Notes under the pieces: model-generated
Databases searched by the model: none
What the model was told of the DNA's origin: nothing
What the model saw: the letters and a program-made list of their open reading frames with translations, nothing else
Assembly: GCA_032622095.1 (NCBI GenBank)
Contig: CP136067.1
Location: forward strand, 44,251,549 to 44,315,548
Length of the DNA: 64,000 bases
Reading direction: 5' to 3'
Source of the DNA: Siphonodentalium dalli
Taxonomy: Eukaryota; Mollusca; Scaphopoda; Gadilida; Siphonodentaliidae
Program-made: the position numbers and the translations under genes
In this document: positions 11,298 through 23,312 of the stretch, one piece after another
Position numbering within the stretch: position 1 is the stretch's first letter
Layout: the number at the start of each line of letters is the position of its first letter

Positions 11298-12307
11298 TTT
11301 CGGCCAATTTGGCCGTTTACTTCATGTCTGTTTTTCATCTGACGTGTGTGTCGGGATAAATAATGTGGAGGATTTATGTAAATGTTAGCCCAAACTACAT
11401 TTCCAAGTAACGATGGTTTTGTTGTTTATTTTGAGGAATAATACCGCGTCAGATGAATTCAGCCCAAATATGTTAACAGTTGTCGTGTCAAACATTCGCA
11501 GTAGGTTAGCGTTATTTAGTATTTGTGGATGTCCTTTAACATGGGGAAAATAGACTACTGCGCTTGAACGAGCGTGTGAATTTGTCGTTTTTATTGTATA
11601 GCAACTTGATAATCAATAACAGAGGCATTCTGTTTCAAATAAGGTCGCTCTAGTTACGATACCAATTGGGGAACTTTGTAAATTAAATTACGCGTAAATC
11701 AGCGTAAACGTATACCTGCTGCAAATAGAGAAGGTGTCGGAATCGGCGTACTCGCCCCAGGGCTAACTCGCCCCAATCGACGTGTGCCAACTCGGAATAA
11801 AAGGCCAGCTCGGAATAAAAGATGTATACGGGGTGTTATATGGCGTTTGGTCCGTTGTTTCTCAATGAATATTATTGAAATTTGGTGTATATGTCCGGGC
11901 TGGGACATGGAATACAACAACGTTTGAATTGTTTTTAAATTTACAAATTTGTTGATTTTATTAATATTTTTTTTCGTTCCGAAACACACTATAAAGTGTA
12001 TATAATATAATAACGAACACGAGACATACATAATTTATAAACTGTTAACAAAAGATATCAAATTCAATACATGACAAAGATGACTCAGTGGAGTTTATAA
12101 AGTGAACATAAAAACATTGAGGTAAGAATCTTTTTAAGGAATGCAACTTTATTTAATGATAATAAACACATAAATTAAAATAACAAACATGAGACATACA
12201 TGATTTATAAACTGTTAACAAAAGATATCAAACTCAATACATGACAAAGATGACTCAGTGAAGTTTATAAAGTGAACATAAAAATATTAAGGTAAGAATC
12301 TTTTTAA
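11298..12307. repeat. ~1-kb interspersed repeat, copy 1 (starts GGCCAATTTGGCC)
   Basis: Near-identical to 14728-15691. Both copies start sharply at TTTCGGCCAATTTGGCCG, containing the perfect palindrome GGCCAATTTGGCC, with different left flanks, so this is a true element terminus. The last ~300 bp is a diverged tandem pair of ~171-bp units around GAGACATACATGATTTATAA. A 110-codon minus-strand frame (11699-12031) exists in both copies, but the differences are mostly amino-acid changing and copy 2 carries a 1-bp frameshift, so it is not a conserved protein. Confidence 0.8.
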
Positions 12308-13780
12308 GCATTACTAAACCGTTTAGCACAGTCCACTTCACTCATCCGATCATCACCAAACTTCATATTTATCTTGATATTGATCAGATGAGAGCTATCA
12401 AATATTTTTTTTAATTTTATAGGAAAAAATGGTCGCCAGCGGCCATATTGCATTTACGTTATATGTTATCGCGTCATGTCGATATCTAGTATTACTTAGA
12501 AATTTCACCTTTCCAGATTCATAATTGCTCCATTGACTGTAACAGATGGAATTATTTCCCTCTTCGGATAGAGTGTCACTGAAACTTTATTTTGTCAGAC
12601 TGTATGTATAGTCACTGATTATATATGGCAATAATCTGTAATAAGATGTAGCACTATTTTATTTTATATTTACATGCAGTGCTGTTTTTATACAACAATT
12701 CTAATCCCCCCTAGATCATCATGTGATCGACCATACATCGCGCGAGGACCTGGTTCCTAACGTGGAGGGTTAGATATACTTGAGACACCACCACTCTTCA
12801 ATTCACACCAAGTTCTCAGCTGTCATATTCTGATATTAGAACCCATAGCCATGATATATGGTTTATTTTGTGTATACTAGTAATATTGTTATTTTCAGTA
12901 CCTTTATATACCAGTACTGTGTATAACAATGCATATAAATTAATCCATGTATACATGTATATTGATTCAACGGATTCAGTGGTTTTGTCCATCAGTCTAT
13001 CAAATTTGCGGGGAAAACATGGCCACAAGCAGTACACCCTGCTAAATTTCGAATTTGAATTAATTGGCGCACCCTGCAGCCAGCTTTTATTGGAGAACTT
13101 TTTCTCATGTGGATATTTTGGGTCACCGCTAGATGTGAGCCATATTTTGTTCTCAAACTGTCCTTGTAAACATCACTGCCAGCGGTGATCTTGAATTTTA
13201 CTATTTTTATGGCTAAATAATTTGGTTGATCCTACAGACGACACCCCTTGTCCGATCGTCACCAGATTCCACAATGATCTTCTGGATAACCAGGGTGAGA
13301 GTAATCTAATTTTCCCGAATTTCGTTAAAAAACATTACCACAGGCAGCAATTTGGTATCTTACTGTTTGATCCTCTTTTGCATGACTGAATTGTTTAGCA
13401 ACTGTACAGACATATCCCTCATCTGATAGTCACCAAACTTCACATTGATCTTCGGGCTGACAACTAGATGGGAGCTATCGAATGCTTTGAATTTTTTTGG
13501 AAAACATTGTCGCCAGCAGTCATCTTCTATTTTGGTTTATATATACATGTATATCTCTTCATTCGGATAGCCAGTATTACGTAGGTACTTCAACTTTCCG
13601 CATTCCTGTCATCATTTGAAATATAAAAATTTACCTGATACATGCAATCTTCAAAATTTGTTTCGTCGTATCTATTTTAATGACCCGTGTGGTAATATTG
13701 ATACAGATATATTTGTCAAACATTTCTTTGTACAATATACAGGTATTTAGTTTGTAACTAAATCTAGAAATATATAATAG
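12308..13780. other. Old repeat fragments, no gene
   Basis: Loose ~190-bp modules recur at ~12340-12450, 13250-13370 and 13420-13530. Each has CATCnGATnnTCACCAAACTT, then AGATGGGAGCTATC, then GGAAAACATnGTCGCCAGC and CAGCCATCTT. A related module lies at 50330-50405, inside the minus-strand LINE. A 106-codon frame at 12868-13188 has no domain that I recognise. Confidence 0.45.
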
Positions 13781-14278
13781 TAGCTGGTGGACCCGACTTC
13801 GTCCGGGATGTTCCCCTCTGATTTTCGGAGAATTGCGCGATTTAACCTTGAATTGACCATTTTAAAGGTGAACGTCATGTCGGGTCACGATTTGACCCGT
13901 CCAAAACACTCCCCGGACAAAAGTCACGACAAAAGTACCCGTCGAAATCCGCCCGGCTTTACCCGATTTGACCTTGAATTGACAATTTTGAATGTCAAGA
14001 TCAGGTCAGGGTCATGATTTGACCCACCCGAAACACTCCTGGGACAAAAGTAACAGTAGGTATTAAATTTCGTTGAAATACTTCCGTTTTACCAGATTTG
14101 ACCTTGAATTGATCTTTTTGAATGTCAAAGTCAGGTCGGGATCAAGATTTGACCCGTCCAAAATACTCCCTGGAAATAATTTCCCCTAGGTATCAAATTT
14201 CGTCAAATCTGTTCGGCAGTTTTCCCGGCCATAGCTAACAGACAAACAGACAGACAAATGTCCAAAATATATATTAAA
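13781..14278 (+). repeat. Retroposon-like family with internal ~125-bp units and CAGA tail
   Basis: Begins TAGCTGGTGGACCCGACTTC then GTCCGGG. Three diverged units follow, each reading TTGACCTTGAATTGAC, then GAATGTCAAG, TCACGATTTGACCCG, CAAAACACTCC and ATCAAATTTCGTCGAAAT. It ends with AACAGACAAACAGACAGACAA and a TA-rich tail (14231-14278). The same family lies in reverse at 48840-49377. Peptides across it mirror the DNA repeat and are not evidence of a gene. Confidence 0.65.
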
Positions 14279-14643
14279 CTAGCTGATGTACTCGACTTCG
14301 TTCGGGCTATTTAGGGATTTTTTTGTGTTCGCCTCCATCTGGACAGTACCCAGTATATACAGCGTCTGGCCAAACTATTGTTCAATTGGTCCAGAAACAT
14401 GCCTATATCAACACGTTCGAGAACATGGTCCCACGTGAAATTGGACCCGTCCATATTGCTCCCGGGATCGAAGTAGTCCTACACACAAATTTTTAGTCGG
14501 ATCGGTCGAGGTCCAGAAACATGCCTATGAGCGAGGTCAAGTTGACACGTTAAATACCAAATCCGAGTCGGATCAGTCGAGCAGTGTTAGAGTCTATAAC
14601 ATATACATACATGCATTCATGCATACACACATACATACAGGTG
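14279..14643 (+). repeat. Related retroposon-like repeat with CATA tail
   Basis: Starts immediately after the previous element with AGCTGATGTACTCGACTTCG, a diverged form of the same head. It contains CCACGTGAAATTGGACCCGT and GTCGGATCAGTCGAG, and ends in a CATACATACA tract. Confidence 0.55.
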
Positions 14644-14727
14644 TTCCAAAATGTATAATCGATAGCTACAACAATTCTATGGTAGATAGTTCACGGCCGA
14701 CCTGATGCATGCATCTTAGTTTTCTTG
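14551..14727 (+). repeat. 177-bp direct repeat X, left of the ~1-kb repeat
   Basis: Runs from TAAATACCAAATCCGAGTCG to CTTAGTTTTCTTG and recurs at 15692-15872 with a few substitutions and a 4-bp insertion in the CATA/CAGA tract. The two copies bracket the ~1-kb repeat. Confidence 0.85.
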
Positions 14728-15691
14728 TTTCGGCCAATTTGGCCGTTTACTTCATGTCTGTTTTTCATCTGACGTGTGTGTCGGGATAATTGATGTGGAG
14801 GATTTATGTAAATGTTAGCCCAGACTACATTTCCAAGTAACGATGGTTTTGTTGTTTATTTTGAGGAATAATACCGCGTCAGATGAATTCAGCCCAAATA
14901 TGTTAACAGTTGTCGTGTTAAACATTCGCAGTAGGTTATCGTTGTTTAGTATTTGTGGATGTCCTTTAACATGGGGAAAATAGACTACTGCGCTTGAACG
15001 AGCATGTGAATTTGTCGTGTTTAATGTATAGCAACTTGATAATCAATAGCAGAGGCATTCTCTGTCAAATAAGGTCGCTCTATTTACGATACCAATTGGG
15101 GAACTTTGTAAATTAAATTACGCGTAAACCAGCGTAAACGTGTACCTGCTGCAAATAGAGAAGGTGCCGGAATCGGCGTACTCGCCCCAGGGCTAACTCG
15201 CCCCAATGACGTGTGCCAACTCGGAATAAAAGGCCAACTCGGAATAAAAGATGTATACGGGGTGTTATATGGCGTTTGGTTCGTTGTTTCTCAATGAATA
15301 TTATTGAAATTTGGTGTATATGTCCGGGCTGGGACATGGAATACAACAACGTTTGAATTGTTTTTAAATTTACAAATTTGTTGATTTTATTCATTTTTTT
15401 TTCCGTTCTGAAACACACTATAAAGTGTATATAATATAATAACGAACTCGAGACATTCATAATTTATAAACTGTTAACAAAATATATCAAATTCAATACA
15501 TGACAAAGATGACTCAGTGGAGTTTATAAAGTGAACATTGAGGTAAGAATCTTTTTAAGGAATGCAACTTTATTTAATGATAATAAACACATAAATTAAA
15601 ATAACAAACATGAGACATACATGATTTATAAACTGTTAACAAAAGATATCAAACTCAATACATGACAAGACAAAGATGACTCAGTGAAGTA
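14728..15691. repeat. ~1-kb interspersed repeat, copy 2
   Basis: Second copy of 11298-12307, starting at the same GGCCAATTTGGCC palindrome. It ends earlier, at CTCAGTGAAG, where sequence switches to direct repeat X'. A 1-bp deletion (CCCAATGACG for CCCAATCGACG) shifts the shared minus-strand frame (15113-15460). Confidence 0.85.
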
Positions 15692-15872
15692 TAAATACCA
15701 AACCCGAGTCGGATCAGTCGAGCAGTGTTAGAGTCTATAACACATACACACATGCATTCATGCATACACACATACATACAGACAGGTGTTCCAAAATGTA
15801 TAATCGATAGCTACAACAATTCTATGGTAGATAGTTCACGGCCGACCTGATGCATGAATCTTAGTTTCCTTG
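15692..15872 (+). repeat. 181-bp direct repeat X', right of the ~1-kb repeat
   Basis: Copy of 14551-14727. After it the sequence becomes unrelated (TATAATATCGTGG...). Confidence 0.85.
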
Positions 15873-16068
15873 TATAATATCGTGGTCAACAGGAAAAACA
15901 ATCATGGTACGCAAACTAGCATGCGGGGCATGATTTCCAACGGTTAGTGGCATGGTAAATATGTTACAGGGTCTTCAGTATGGAATACTGTTATAGGACC
16001 AACCTAGAATGGGGCGTACCTCACTGAGTATGCAGCACCCATTTTGGGTCAGGTCCGCAGTTTAACTT

Positions 16069-16353
16069 TTAACCCGTCTGTGACTGGAGCTTCCTGAAAT
16101 GTTGTGAAAACCATGCAACAGGTGCCAATGCATTCACTTATATATGCGAGTCTCACAAATATAGGAAGCATCGCTTATACATAGAGAATATATTGGCCTA
16201 ACACTATTTACCTTCACCTTGTAAACCAGTGCATTCACTTATATATGCGAGGCTCCCTATATATATGGGATCGAGACTCGCATATGTAAGATGATCCACT
16301 GGCACAGGTTATTTAATGCTGCACCAGCACAGCTCCCGTCATGAAAGGGTTAA
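16069..16353 (-). mobile_element. TTAA MITE, CCCTTTCACGACGGG family, inverted copy
   Basis: The right end reads TTAATGCTGCACCAGCACAG then CTCCCGTCATGAAAGGGTTAA, the inverse of the 10093 end. A diverged left end (TTAACCCGTCTGTGACTGGA) at 16069 gives a 285-bp element flanked by TTAA. Inside are two hairpins built from CTTATATATGCGAG and its inverse (16136-16205, 16232-16301). Confidence 0.65.
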
Positions 16354-17118
16354 AGTGATGTGAATTACTGCTATATGCGGTGGTCAGAACGGAATAACAA
16401 CTAATCGTGCCAAAATAAGTTATTTTTATAAATTTGATATCCAAATAGTCAGACAATAGTACCATTAATTGTTATACACCAATTAGACTGTTATTGGCGC
16501 AATCATTGCCGTAATGTTATGTCCATTTATGCGTTCAGAATAATGTAGTAAATGTTTACATTTGAGTTCAGTTCAACCGTACTGTTCCCTGAAATGGTTC
16601 ACTCGACGTGGTTGGAACTTTCGACAATCTTAGATCATTGTTAATCTCTTCCAATGGGAATACTGTTTGGATACTATGATATTACTGACTGGTTTTATTC
16701 AATGAAATTAATGCACGCCGTTTCTTTTTTGCATTTCAAGAGGGTTCCCTGTGATAATCCCACTGTCCACTGTTTGGCAGAATTTGGTAAAGGGGGCGAA
16801 TGATTTCATACGAGCCCTATTCTGTCCTCTGCTTCCATGCGGGGGGGGGGGGTCATTTGGATCAGTTTCGGTCCGGGGTATTTCTAGAGGGTTTCTTTGT
16901 GGCTACCCTACAAGCCCCATTTATGACAACTAGCTGAAGTTATTATCACAAAGGGTAAGGGTCTTGTAAATTACACGTATTGGCCTCTTGGTATGGTCCA
17001 GATATGTTCCGCAAGATTTCCGCATGATGGCCTGAAGTTTCTGTTCTAAAAATATTTCATAAACTGTCCCGAAAGGTTGTATGTATCATACCAGAACAAA
17101 ATCTAAATAAAATCAATA
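16354..17118. other. Unassigned sequence with a G12 run
   Basis: No gene seen. A G12 tract lies at 16841-16852. Confidence 0.35.
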
Positions 17119-17165
17119 TTAAAGGTACTCAATCCGATTCGATGGTCCCCATATCATCAGATTCC

Positions 17166-17200
<35 letters not shown>

Positions 17201-17503
17201 CCACCACCACCACCAACACCAACAACAACAATTATTTTTGGAAATGCCGCTTCAGAATCGATTAATAAATTGCCAAAAAATAATGCTAACCACAGCCAGT
17301 TGTAGTATCAAATTGCCCAAAAGGTGTTATTTATTAACATTTAGTTCAAATTACATATCTCTGGAAATAAAAAATTTCAAAAATCGATATCTGATCACTC
17401 TGAGCTTTGATGGTGGGTTCTTCGACTCAAATCAGATAGTTTTACCCCCGAAGCCAAATAGATAGTAATTTAGGAGCGTTAATTCGGATTATGCATCTAA
17501 AAC
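17119..17503 (+). mobile_element. TTAA MITE, AGGTACTCAATCCGAT family, with AAC microsatellite
   Basis: TTAA then AGGTACTCAATCCGAT at the left; CGGATTATGCATCT at the right (TTAA lost). An (AAC)n/(CAC)n run at 17166-17233 makes a frame rich in Asn and His, which is a microsatellite artefact. Family landmarks: CAGATTCCAACAACAACA, GGAAATGCCGCTTCAG, AAAATCGATATCTGATCACT and GAGCTTTGATGG. Confidence 0.75.
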
Positions 17504-18767
17504 CTCAAAATGTAAGTTCCCTGATATTTTAGGACGTCTACAGACTAGTCATTAGCATGCAATTAACCCTTCATATACTGACTTGGCACATATCGGACTA
17601 CGGCCTTGGTGACAATCATGTCCGCTATATCATTCGTTTAGCAATCGAAACGGGCGACACATTATCCGCATTGAGTTAGTACTGGCTATTTACACAATGC
17701 ATAATTGTTATACGCGTCAAGTTGACGCTTTGTCATAAACATGTTCTTGTTTTGTTTCCACTTGAGTAAGTTTTTACCCGATTGGCCTATTATTGTGTAT
17801 CAGCGACTTTAATGCACCATGGAATAATCATTTTTGAAACCGAATCATCTGATCGGGAATACAAATATCGTATTGCTACAGCAACGTATCGTTTCAAGTA
17901 TTAAAGATACGGATGGCCTTTGCGATGGGTATTGCTGTTAAAATGGTCTCATCTGTTAAAACCGCTATAAACAGAAATAATATTAAAATATAGACAAATT
18001 TTGTTCTTATATATATAAGTTCGTAAAGAGTGTGCGCTACGCAAAACACCCAACGCGAGGAGAGCTCACTAATGGTTAAAATTGCCACCATACGCTAATC
18101 CTTACCACTCAAGATTTCGGTGTTTAATCGGTTACCGTGAATACTTTTTCAAAAAACTAAAAAAATCCACGGCGTTCAGTGTTTTGCTTAACGCACACTC
18201 TTTACGTGATGGATACAAACAAATGCTCGGCTCACCCAAAGTGTATATTGTGGATACGATCGCATTCATAGTATCATTATATTGTTATTGAGGAAATTCT
18301 TAATTTGATAACTTTTATTTCTAAATTATAACCTACAACCAAGGCCATCCGCGCATCAATTAACCGGGTATATTGGGAAGATCTATTGTTATCCCTAATA
18401 GGATAGTACGTATTATTGCGTTAAATTATTTTGGACATTCCCGAGCTACGGTATTGCAAATATGCTATGCGGGAACACAGTATAGTATATTAACATTGAA
18501 CCACCGCTCACAGATACAATGAGGCCACCTATGACCTTCAAATATAATTGGCGTGGCATGCCGGTTACATAATAAATATCGTTATTTCTGCGTTAAAAAA
18601 ACTTACTGAACATTCTGATCATTATCAGCTATAGCGGCTCAGTTTAATTATTACCCAGAAAATGCGAGCAGGCTAGAACAAAGCATACGTTTATTCAGAA
18701 AATGTAAATTGGAGTGGACTGCGAAAAGCAAAATAACACTAGATTATATATACCAAGATACCGGAAT
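17504..18767. other. Unassigned sequence
   Basis: No gene or tandem array seen between the two inverted MITE copies. TTAACCCTTCATATACTG at 17574 resembles a TTAA MITE end without a partner. Confidence 0.3.
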
Positions 18768-19218
18768 TTAAAGATGCATAATCCGAATTAACGCTCCCAA
18801 ATTACTTTTAAATTTCTTTGTCTTCGGGGGGGGGGGGGGGGGGGGTAACAATATTTGATTCGAGTCGAGGAACCCACCCATCAAAGCTCAGAGTGATCAG
18901 ATATTGATTTTTGAAATTTGTTATTTCCCGAGATATGTAATATTTTGTCAAGCCGACGGTCTCGGACCAAATTGCGGATGAAGATGGATAACTCTAAAAT
19001 CAAGTGGCTTTGGGTGTTAGATATTTGACAATCCGGCCAAATTTCGTTGAAAACAATGTTGATAAATAACACGTTTTGTGTAATTTTATACTTCAGTGTG
19101 GTTAGCATTATTTTTGGGCAATTAATCGATTCTGATAATTGAAGCGGCATTTCCAAAAAAAATTTGTTGTTGGAATCTGATAATATGGGGACCATCGAAT
19201 CGGACTGAGTATCTTTAA
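18768..19218 (-). mobile_element. TTAA MITE, AGGTACTCAATCCGAT family, inverted copy with G20
   Basis: Flanked by TTAA on both sides (18768-18771 and 19215-19218), with ends AGATGCATAATCCG and CGGACTGAGTATCT. It is inverted relative to 17119-17503 and longer in the middle. A stretch at 18970-19005 (GCGGATGAAGATGGATAACT...) is also found near 44410. The position that is CCCCC in the 17119 copy is a G20 run here (18826-18845). Confidence 0.8.
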
Positions 19219-19310
19219 ACAATATAAGTTAATGCCCTGTACGATTTGACACCATAAAACCACCATCTATATATACCAGAAAAATAATTAGATCGGACTC
19301 ATGAGCCCAT

Positions 19311-19802
19311 TAAAGGCCCACTTAATTTTCGAGTCACATATTATTTTTGTATAGTGCCTTGATATACGGTTTTAATAACAATCTATGCCATAAAATATGA
19401 TTAAAATGCTATAATTCATTACCATTTGAAACATTTGCGTCTCAGAAGATGACCATATATAGAGAAATAGAAAACAGCTGAAATCATATAAAGAATCCCC
19501 CGTTTTTGGCTCCCAGAATGCAACAGAATTGAAACTAAAGATGTATTTTCAATGCAAGCGGAATAACATTATATTTAAGATATGGAGTTATCCCCCCTCC
19601 TCTGAAAATAATACACTTTTTACTATAATCTAGATGACAAAAAAAACGTCGGTAACTCAACAAAAACAACATATTCACAGTTTATTACACCGGATAAGTT
19701 GATAATACAATGTTTTGTAGCTTCCTTTTTCAAATGGTATATAATATATATTATATTTGATATAATGTGATCTGGGGGTTCGAAAATTAAGTGGGCCTTG
19801 AA
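19311..19802 (+). mobile_element. TTAA MITE, AGGCCCACTTAATTTTCGA family, complete
   Basis: TTAA (19311-19314) then AGGCCCACTTAATTTTCGA; the right end is TCGAAAATTAAGTGGGCCT followed by TGAA, a mutated TTAA. It is about 484 bp with no transposase. Internal words TACGGTTTTAATAACAATCT and TATGCCATAAAAT recur in the copies at 48613 and 62502. Confidence 0.8.
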
Positions 19803-20167
19803 TATGAAGGTTTGATGGCCAGGTATCGATTTTCAAAAGAAGAAATTTTATAAAGTATTAATTTTTGTCAGCCTATATAGCAAAAATTCCAATGATCGTC
19901 ACTTGTAAAGAACGCCCATGTTTCCGTCGCCCAATAGTGGTAGATAATAGAGAGCGTTCTTAATTATGAGATTTTCTTGTCGTTTTCGACGTTTTACTTG
20001 TGCCATGCATTATATTGTGGATTTTCGCAGTGCATGCATATCATTATTTTTTACGGAATTATTAACCCTTTCGACTTAAAACATTTCAACATTTTTTTTA
20101 ATTTCTTTAACAAAGCGGCATCAACTTGCCACGTTGTCGGGGGACACTGTGGTCGGCCGACCTTTTT

Positions 20168-20323
20168 TATTAAACATCTCGAGAAATAACAAACTTCAAA
20201 AATCGATATCTGATCACTCTGGGCTTTGATGGGTGGGTTCATCGACTCGAATCAAATATTTTTTTGATCCGAGGCCAAAGAAATAGTACTTTAGGAGCAT
20301 GTGATCGGATTGAGTACCTTTAA
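20168..20323 (+). mobile_element. Right half of an AGGTACTCAATCCGAT-family MITE
   Basis: Matches the right half of the family (AAAATCGATATCTGATCACT, GGGCTTTGATGGGTGGGTTC) and ends ATCGGATTGAGTACCT followed by TTAA. The left half is missing. Confidence 0.7.
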
Positions 20324-20820
20324 CAACTTACGAATACGATCTGACATGTTCGCATGTCAACATAATATATCAAAATGTACCCATAAAGCAAATTAAGGCC
20401 TGATTAAAACTATATGTATATAGCATATAGTGTTGTGTAACTTGGTTTGCCAATATTAGACCAGCAAATGGAGTCATCGAATGCAATGCTATTTGTGATT
20501 GTCACAAGCCAACACCGAGAAATGGACTTAATTAAACCTTTATAGTTACAAATAATTGTTTTAACGGATACTGAAAATTGACAATTCGCATTCCATTTAT
20601 AACCTACAATAATCAACTTTACTGAAACTTGGAAGCGAAGAGAGGCACAATGTATCATAACAATCGAGGTTACGTGGAAGTATTGGATATTCGATTCCAA
20701 TGGCAGATATCGGTTTTGGTTCCATGGTTAACCCGATTCAACGCGAGACGCGTGTAAAATGTCGAAGCAATCATTTTATAACACTTCGTAAAATGTCTTG
20801 GTCAAAGACAATGTGCTTAT
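20324..20820. other. Unassigned sequence
   Basis: No supported feature; a 96-codon minus frame at 20410-20700 lacks a recognisable domain. Confidence 0.3.
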
Positions 20821-20971
20821 GGTGCGTTCACATGAAGCTGCAAGAAAATATCTGCAAGAAAATATCAGTTCACTGCCTCCATCGGATATTTTCCTGTATT
20901 ATTTTTTGCATTGGTCAAGTAAGTCACATGGGGCATACCTGATATTTTCTTGCCCATCATGTGAACGCACC
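20821..20971. mobile_element. 151-bp inverted-repeat MITE (GGTGCGTTCACATGA ends)
   Basis: Left GGTGCGTTCACATGAAG then GCAAGAAAATATC; the right end is the near-perfect inverse, ending CATGTGAACGCACC. Arms are ~32 bp. No coding capacity. The target duplication is unclear (TTAT/ATTA flanks). Confidence 0.75.
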
Positions 20972-23312
20972 ATTATTGGAGCAGTTTTAAATCGTTTGTT
21001 ATTATACACATCAATAACATATTCGGGTTTATCGATGTGATGTTAGGTATATAGTCATTAATGATAATCACCACTAGAACTAAAAATTTAAAACTACATG
21101 TAAAATAAAAATATGATGATTATGCGAATTATCCACAGCTGTCGAGATAATCGACTTTAGTAGGACACACATGCAGGCAAGCTTGTTTATTTCAACCTTG
21201 AATGTTGAATTATTTGCAAAATTACACATTTTCAACTCGAAGCAAACTAAATACAGCGCCGTTATTGGTACAGACTTCCGGTTTAGTGATATGGTAGCCT
21301 CATTCCAGGTCAGCAGTTTCGACCTTTAATTGGTCGATTTCAATTGATAAATAGCCATACCTGGCTGTTCTCCTACCACAAGATGCCGTACGTGTTATCC
21401 CATGAGTTCGATATCGGCGAAATATCGGCGCCAATCAGTGTTTTGATTTAGACCATAATATTGTGATGGATGATGTTTATTTAGTGTCCAATCGGGAACA
21501 ATTAGTTGGTGTTTTACGGTAGTTGATTAGAGATGAAATTGGTATGTTTGCTTTTATGGGTCAGATCGTGATCAAGTTTATTCATACTCTGATGTGGTGT
21601 CATAACATCAATATTTAACACCGATAAAGTGACAATATATAGTGTTCAAAGCGTGTGCGTCACTTTGGCCAATAACTAAGAACGTAAACTTGTTTTTATA
21701 TCCCTGGCACAGTTCTTGGATATTCTCATCAAAATATAGCGATAAAGATACTATGGACTATATATATTATTAATGGGATGCCGGGCCATTGATGCATGGG
21801 TGTCTTTATCGGCGGATGATTTTGATGAGGATTTCCAAAAAGTGTGGTCCCGGGAATATTTTTCCCGATATGGATTTCGCTGATATTTAAACTGGTGTCA
21901 TGTTTTCGCGCGGGCCCGATGTGTCTTCCGGACAAGGCCGATAACGTATACACGGACATCGCATGACGACACCAAGCTCCATGCAGAGTTCAGTCCCCTA
22001 CGCAGGACTTACCATTGCCCGCACCTACACGCAATGTGAAGAAATGTCACATTTATTTATTGGAGACTTGTGTAGGTTGCAATTCATTCTGCATTATTCT
22101 GAGAAACTGAACTGTCCATATTCATTTGAAAATTGTCTAGATCAAGCCAGAATGAATTGTAACTGACAAAACTCTTTAATAAAAAATGTTAGTTTTAATT
22201 AAGAAAATACACGTGCCGGCAGCGTTCAGACATAGCGTAGCGAGGGGTCTGAGCTCTGGTTTGCAGCTTGGTGCGGCACATCATATGGAATGATATCTTT
22301 TTGAGTTAGCATTAGAACTAAAAGAATGTTCACAAGCCGCTCATCTCATCGGATGCGCGATCGCCGATACTAGAAATGTTTGTCTTCATATTTGGAACAC
22401 ATCGCATTAATATTTCCAGTTCTAAGCTTCACTATAGACTTGTTCAGGGAACTTCGATATATATATATGTCGAGGACACAATGTGAAATTCGTAGTTGGT
22501 GCATTAAACACAATAACAAGAGCATAGCATTTCAGAAGTAGTGACTCGGGATCAATGTTTCTGGGAATATAATCATATAACTAGATAGCCTTTATACTTG
22601 GTAGGACGTCCATTTTGGAATAGCTCTTTTTGCAGAATTTATTTACACAGTTTAGTCTAGATACTGCCATAGTCGTCAATGTGATTTAGCTGTTGTTGGC
22701 TAAAATTTAGACAGCCATTCACTCTTCACGACTATCTACCTGATTTTTGCTTATGGGGCATGTGCCTGCTGGATTCAGATATAGACACCCATCCACAATT
22801 GCTTGAAGCTGATTTTTGGTCCAACAACAGATGGCACGCATTATCTACTACAATTCTACTACACATTTGACGTTTTTGGTCATAACTGACAACATCTCTG
22901 TATTGTACATCACCTTGAATTCAATTCGCGGACTGGACAATCACAAAGGAATTTTGATAATTTTATTTATAGGTTACAATAACTTAGGTGACCGACCTGT
23001 TATGGGATGCTTCCGAATCGAGTTTTAGAACCTGTGTGTGCTTTTTACGTTTTTGTTTAAACATATTTTATTGTAATATAATATTACAAGAGGGATCGGG
23101 GCACAAGTTTTAACAACTTAAATCCGCCCCTCTCCCATTAACATTTTAACAAATACAACGTAGATGACGAACATAACATATATACAGGATGGTGTATGCT
23201 GTGGTTGTGATTGCTGTCAGTCCTATCCTGCTTTTGAAATTTCATCTGAGGTAGTCAACATTTGTAACGCAAAGGAGGATCTCGCCTATATTTGTTAGCG
23301 GAGGGGGCCTAA
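20972..23312. other. Long unassigned stretch
   Basis: No homology, tandem array or long inverted repeat recognised. Several 60-80-codon frames exist without domains. From ~23060 the strand-reversed text (TTTTATTGTAATATAATATTACAAGAG) resembles the A/T-rich 3' end of a retroelement, but it is too vague to call. Confidence 0.3.

Noticed and set aside
11699-12031. 110-codon minus-strand frame conserved in a second copy at 15113-15460
   Set aside because: The match is explained by duplication of the whole ~1-kb repeat. Differences are mostly amino-acid changing and one copy has a frameshift.
13787-14017. 76-codon frame with repeated FDLELTIL-type peptides (and its mirror at 48845-49072)
   Set aside because: The peptide repeat follows the ~125-bp DNA units of an interspersed repeat and is interrupted in other units.
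17142-17465. Poly-Asn/His protein
   Set aside because: It is an (AAC)n/(CAC)n microsatellite inside a TTAA MITE.
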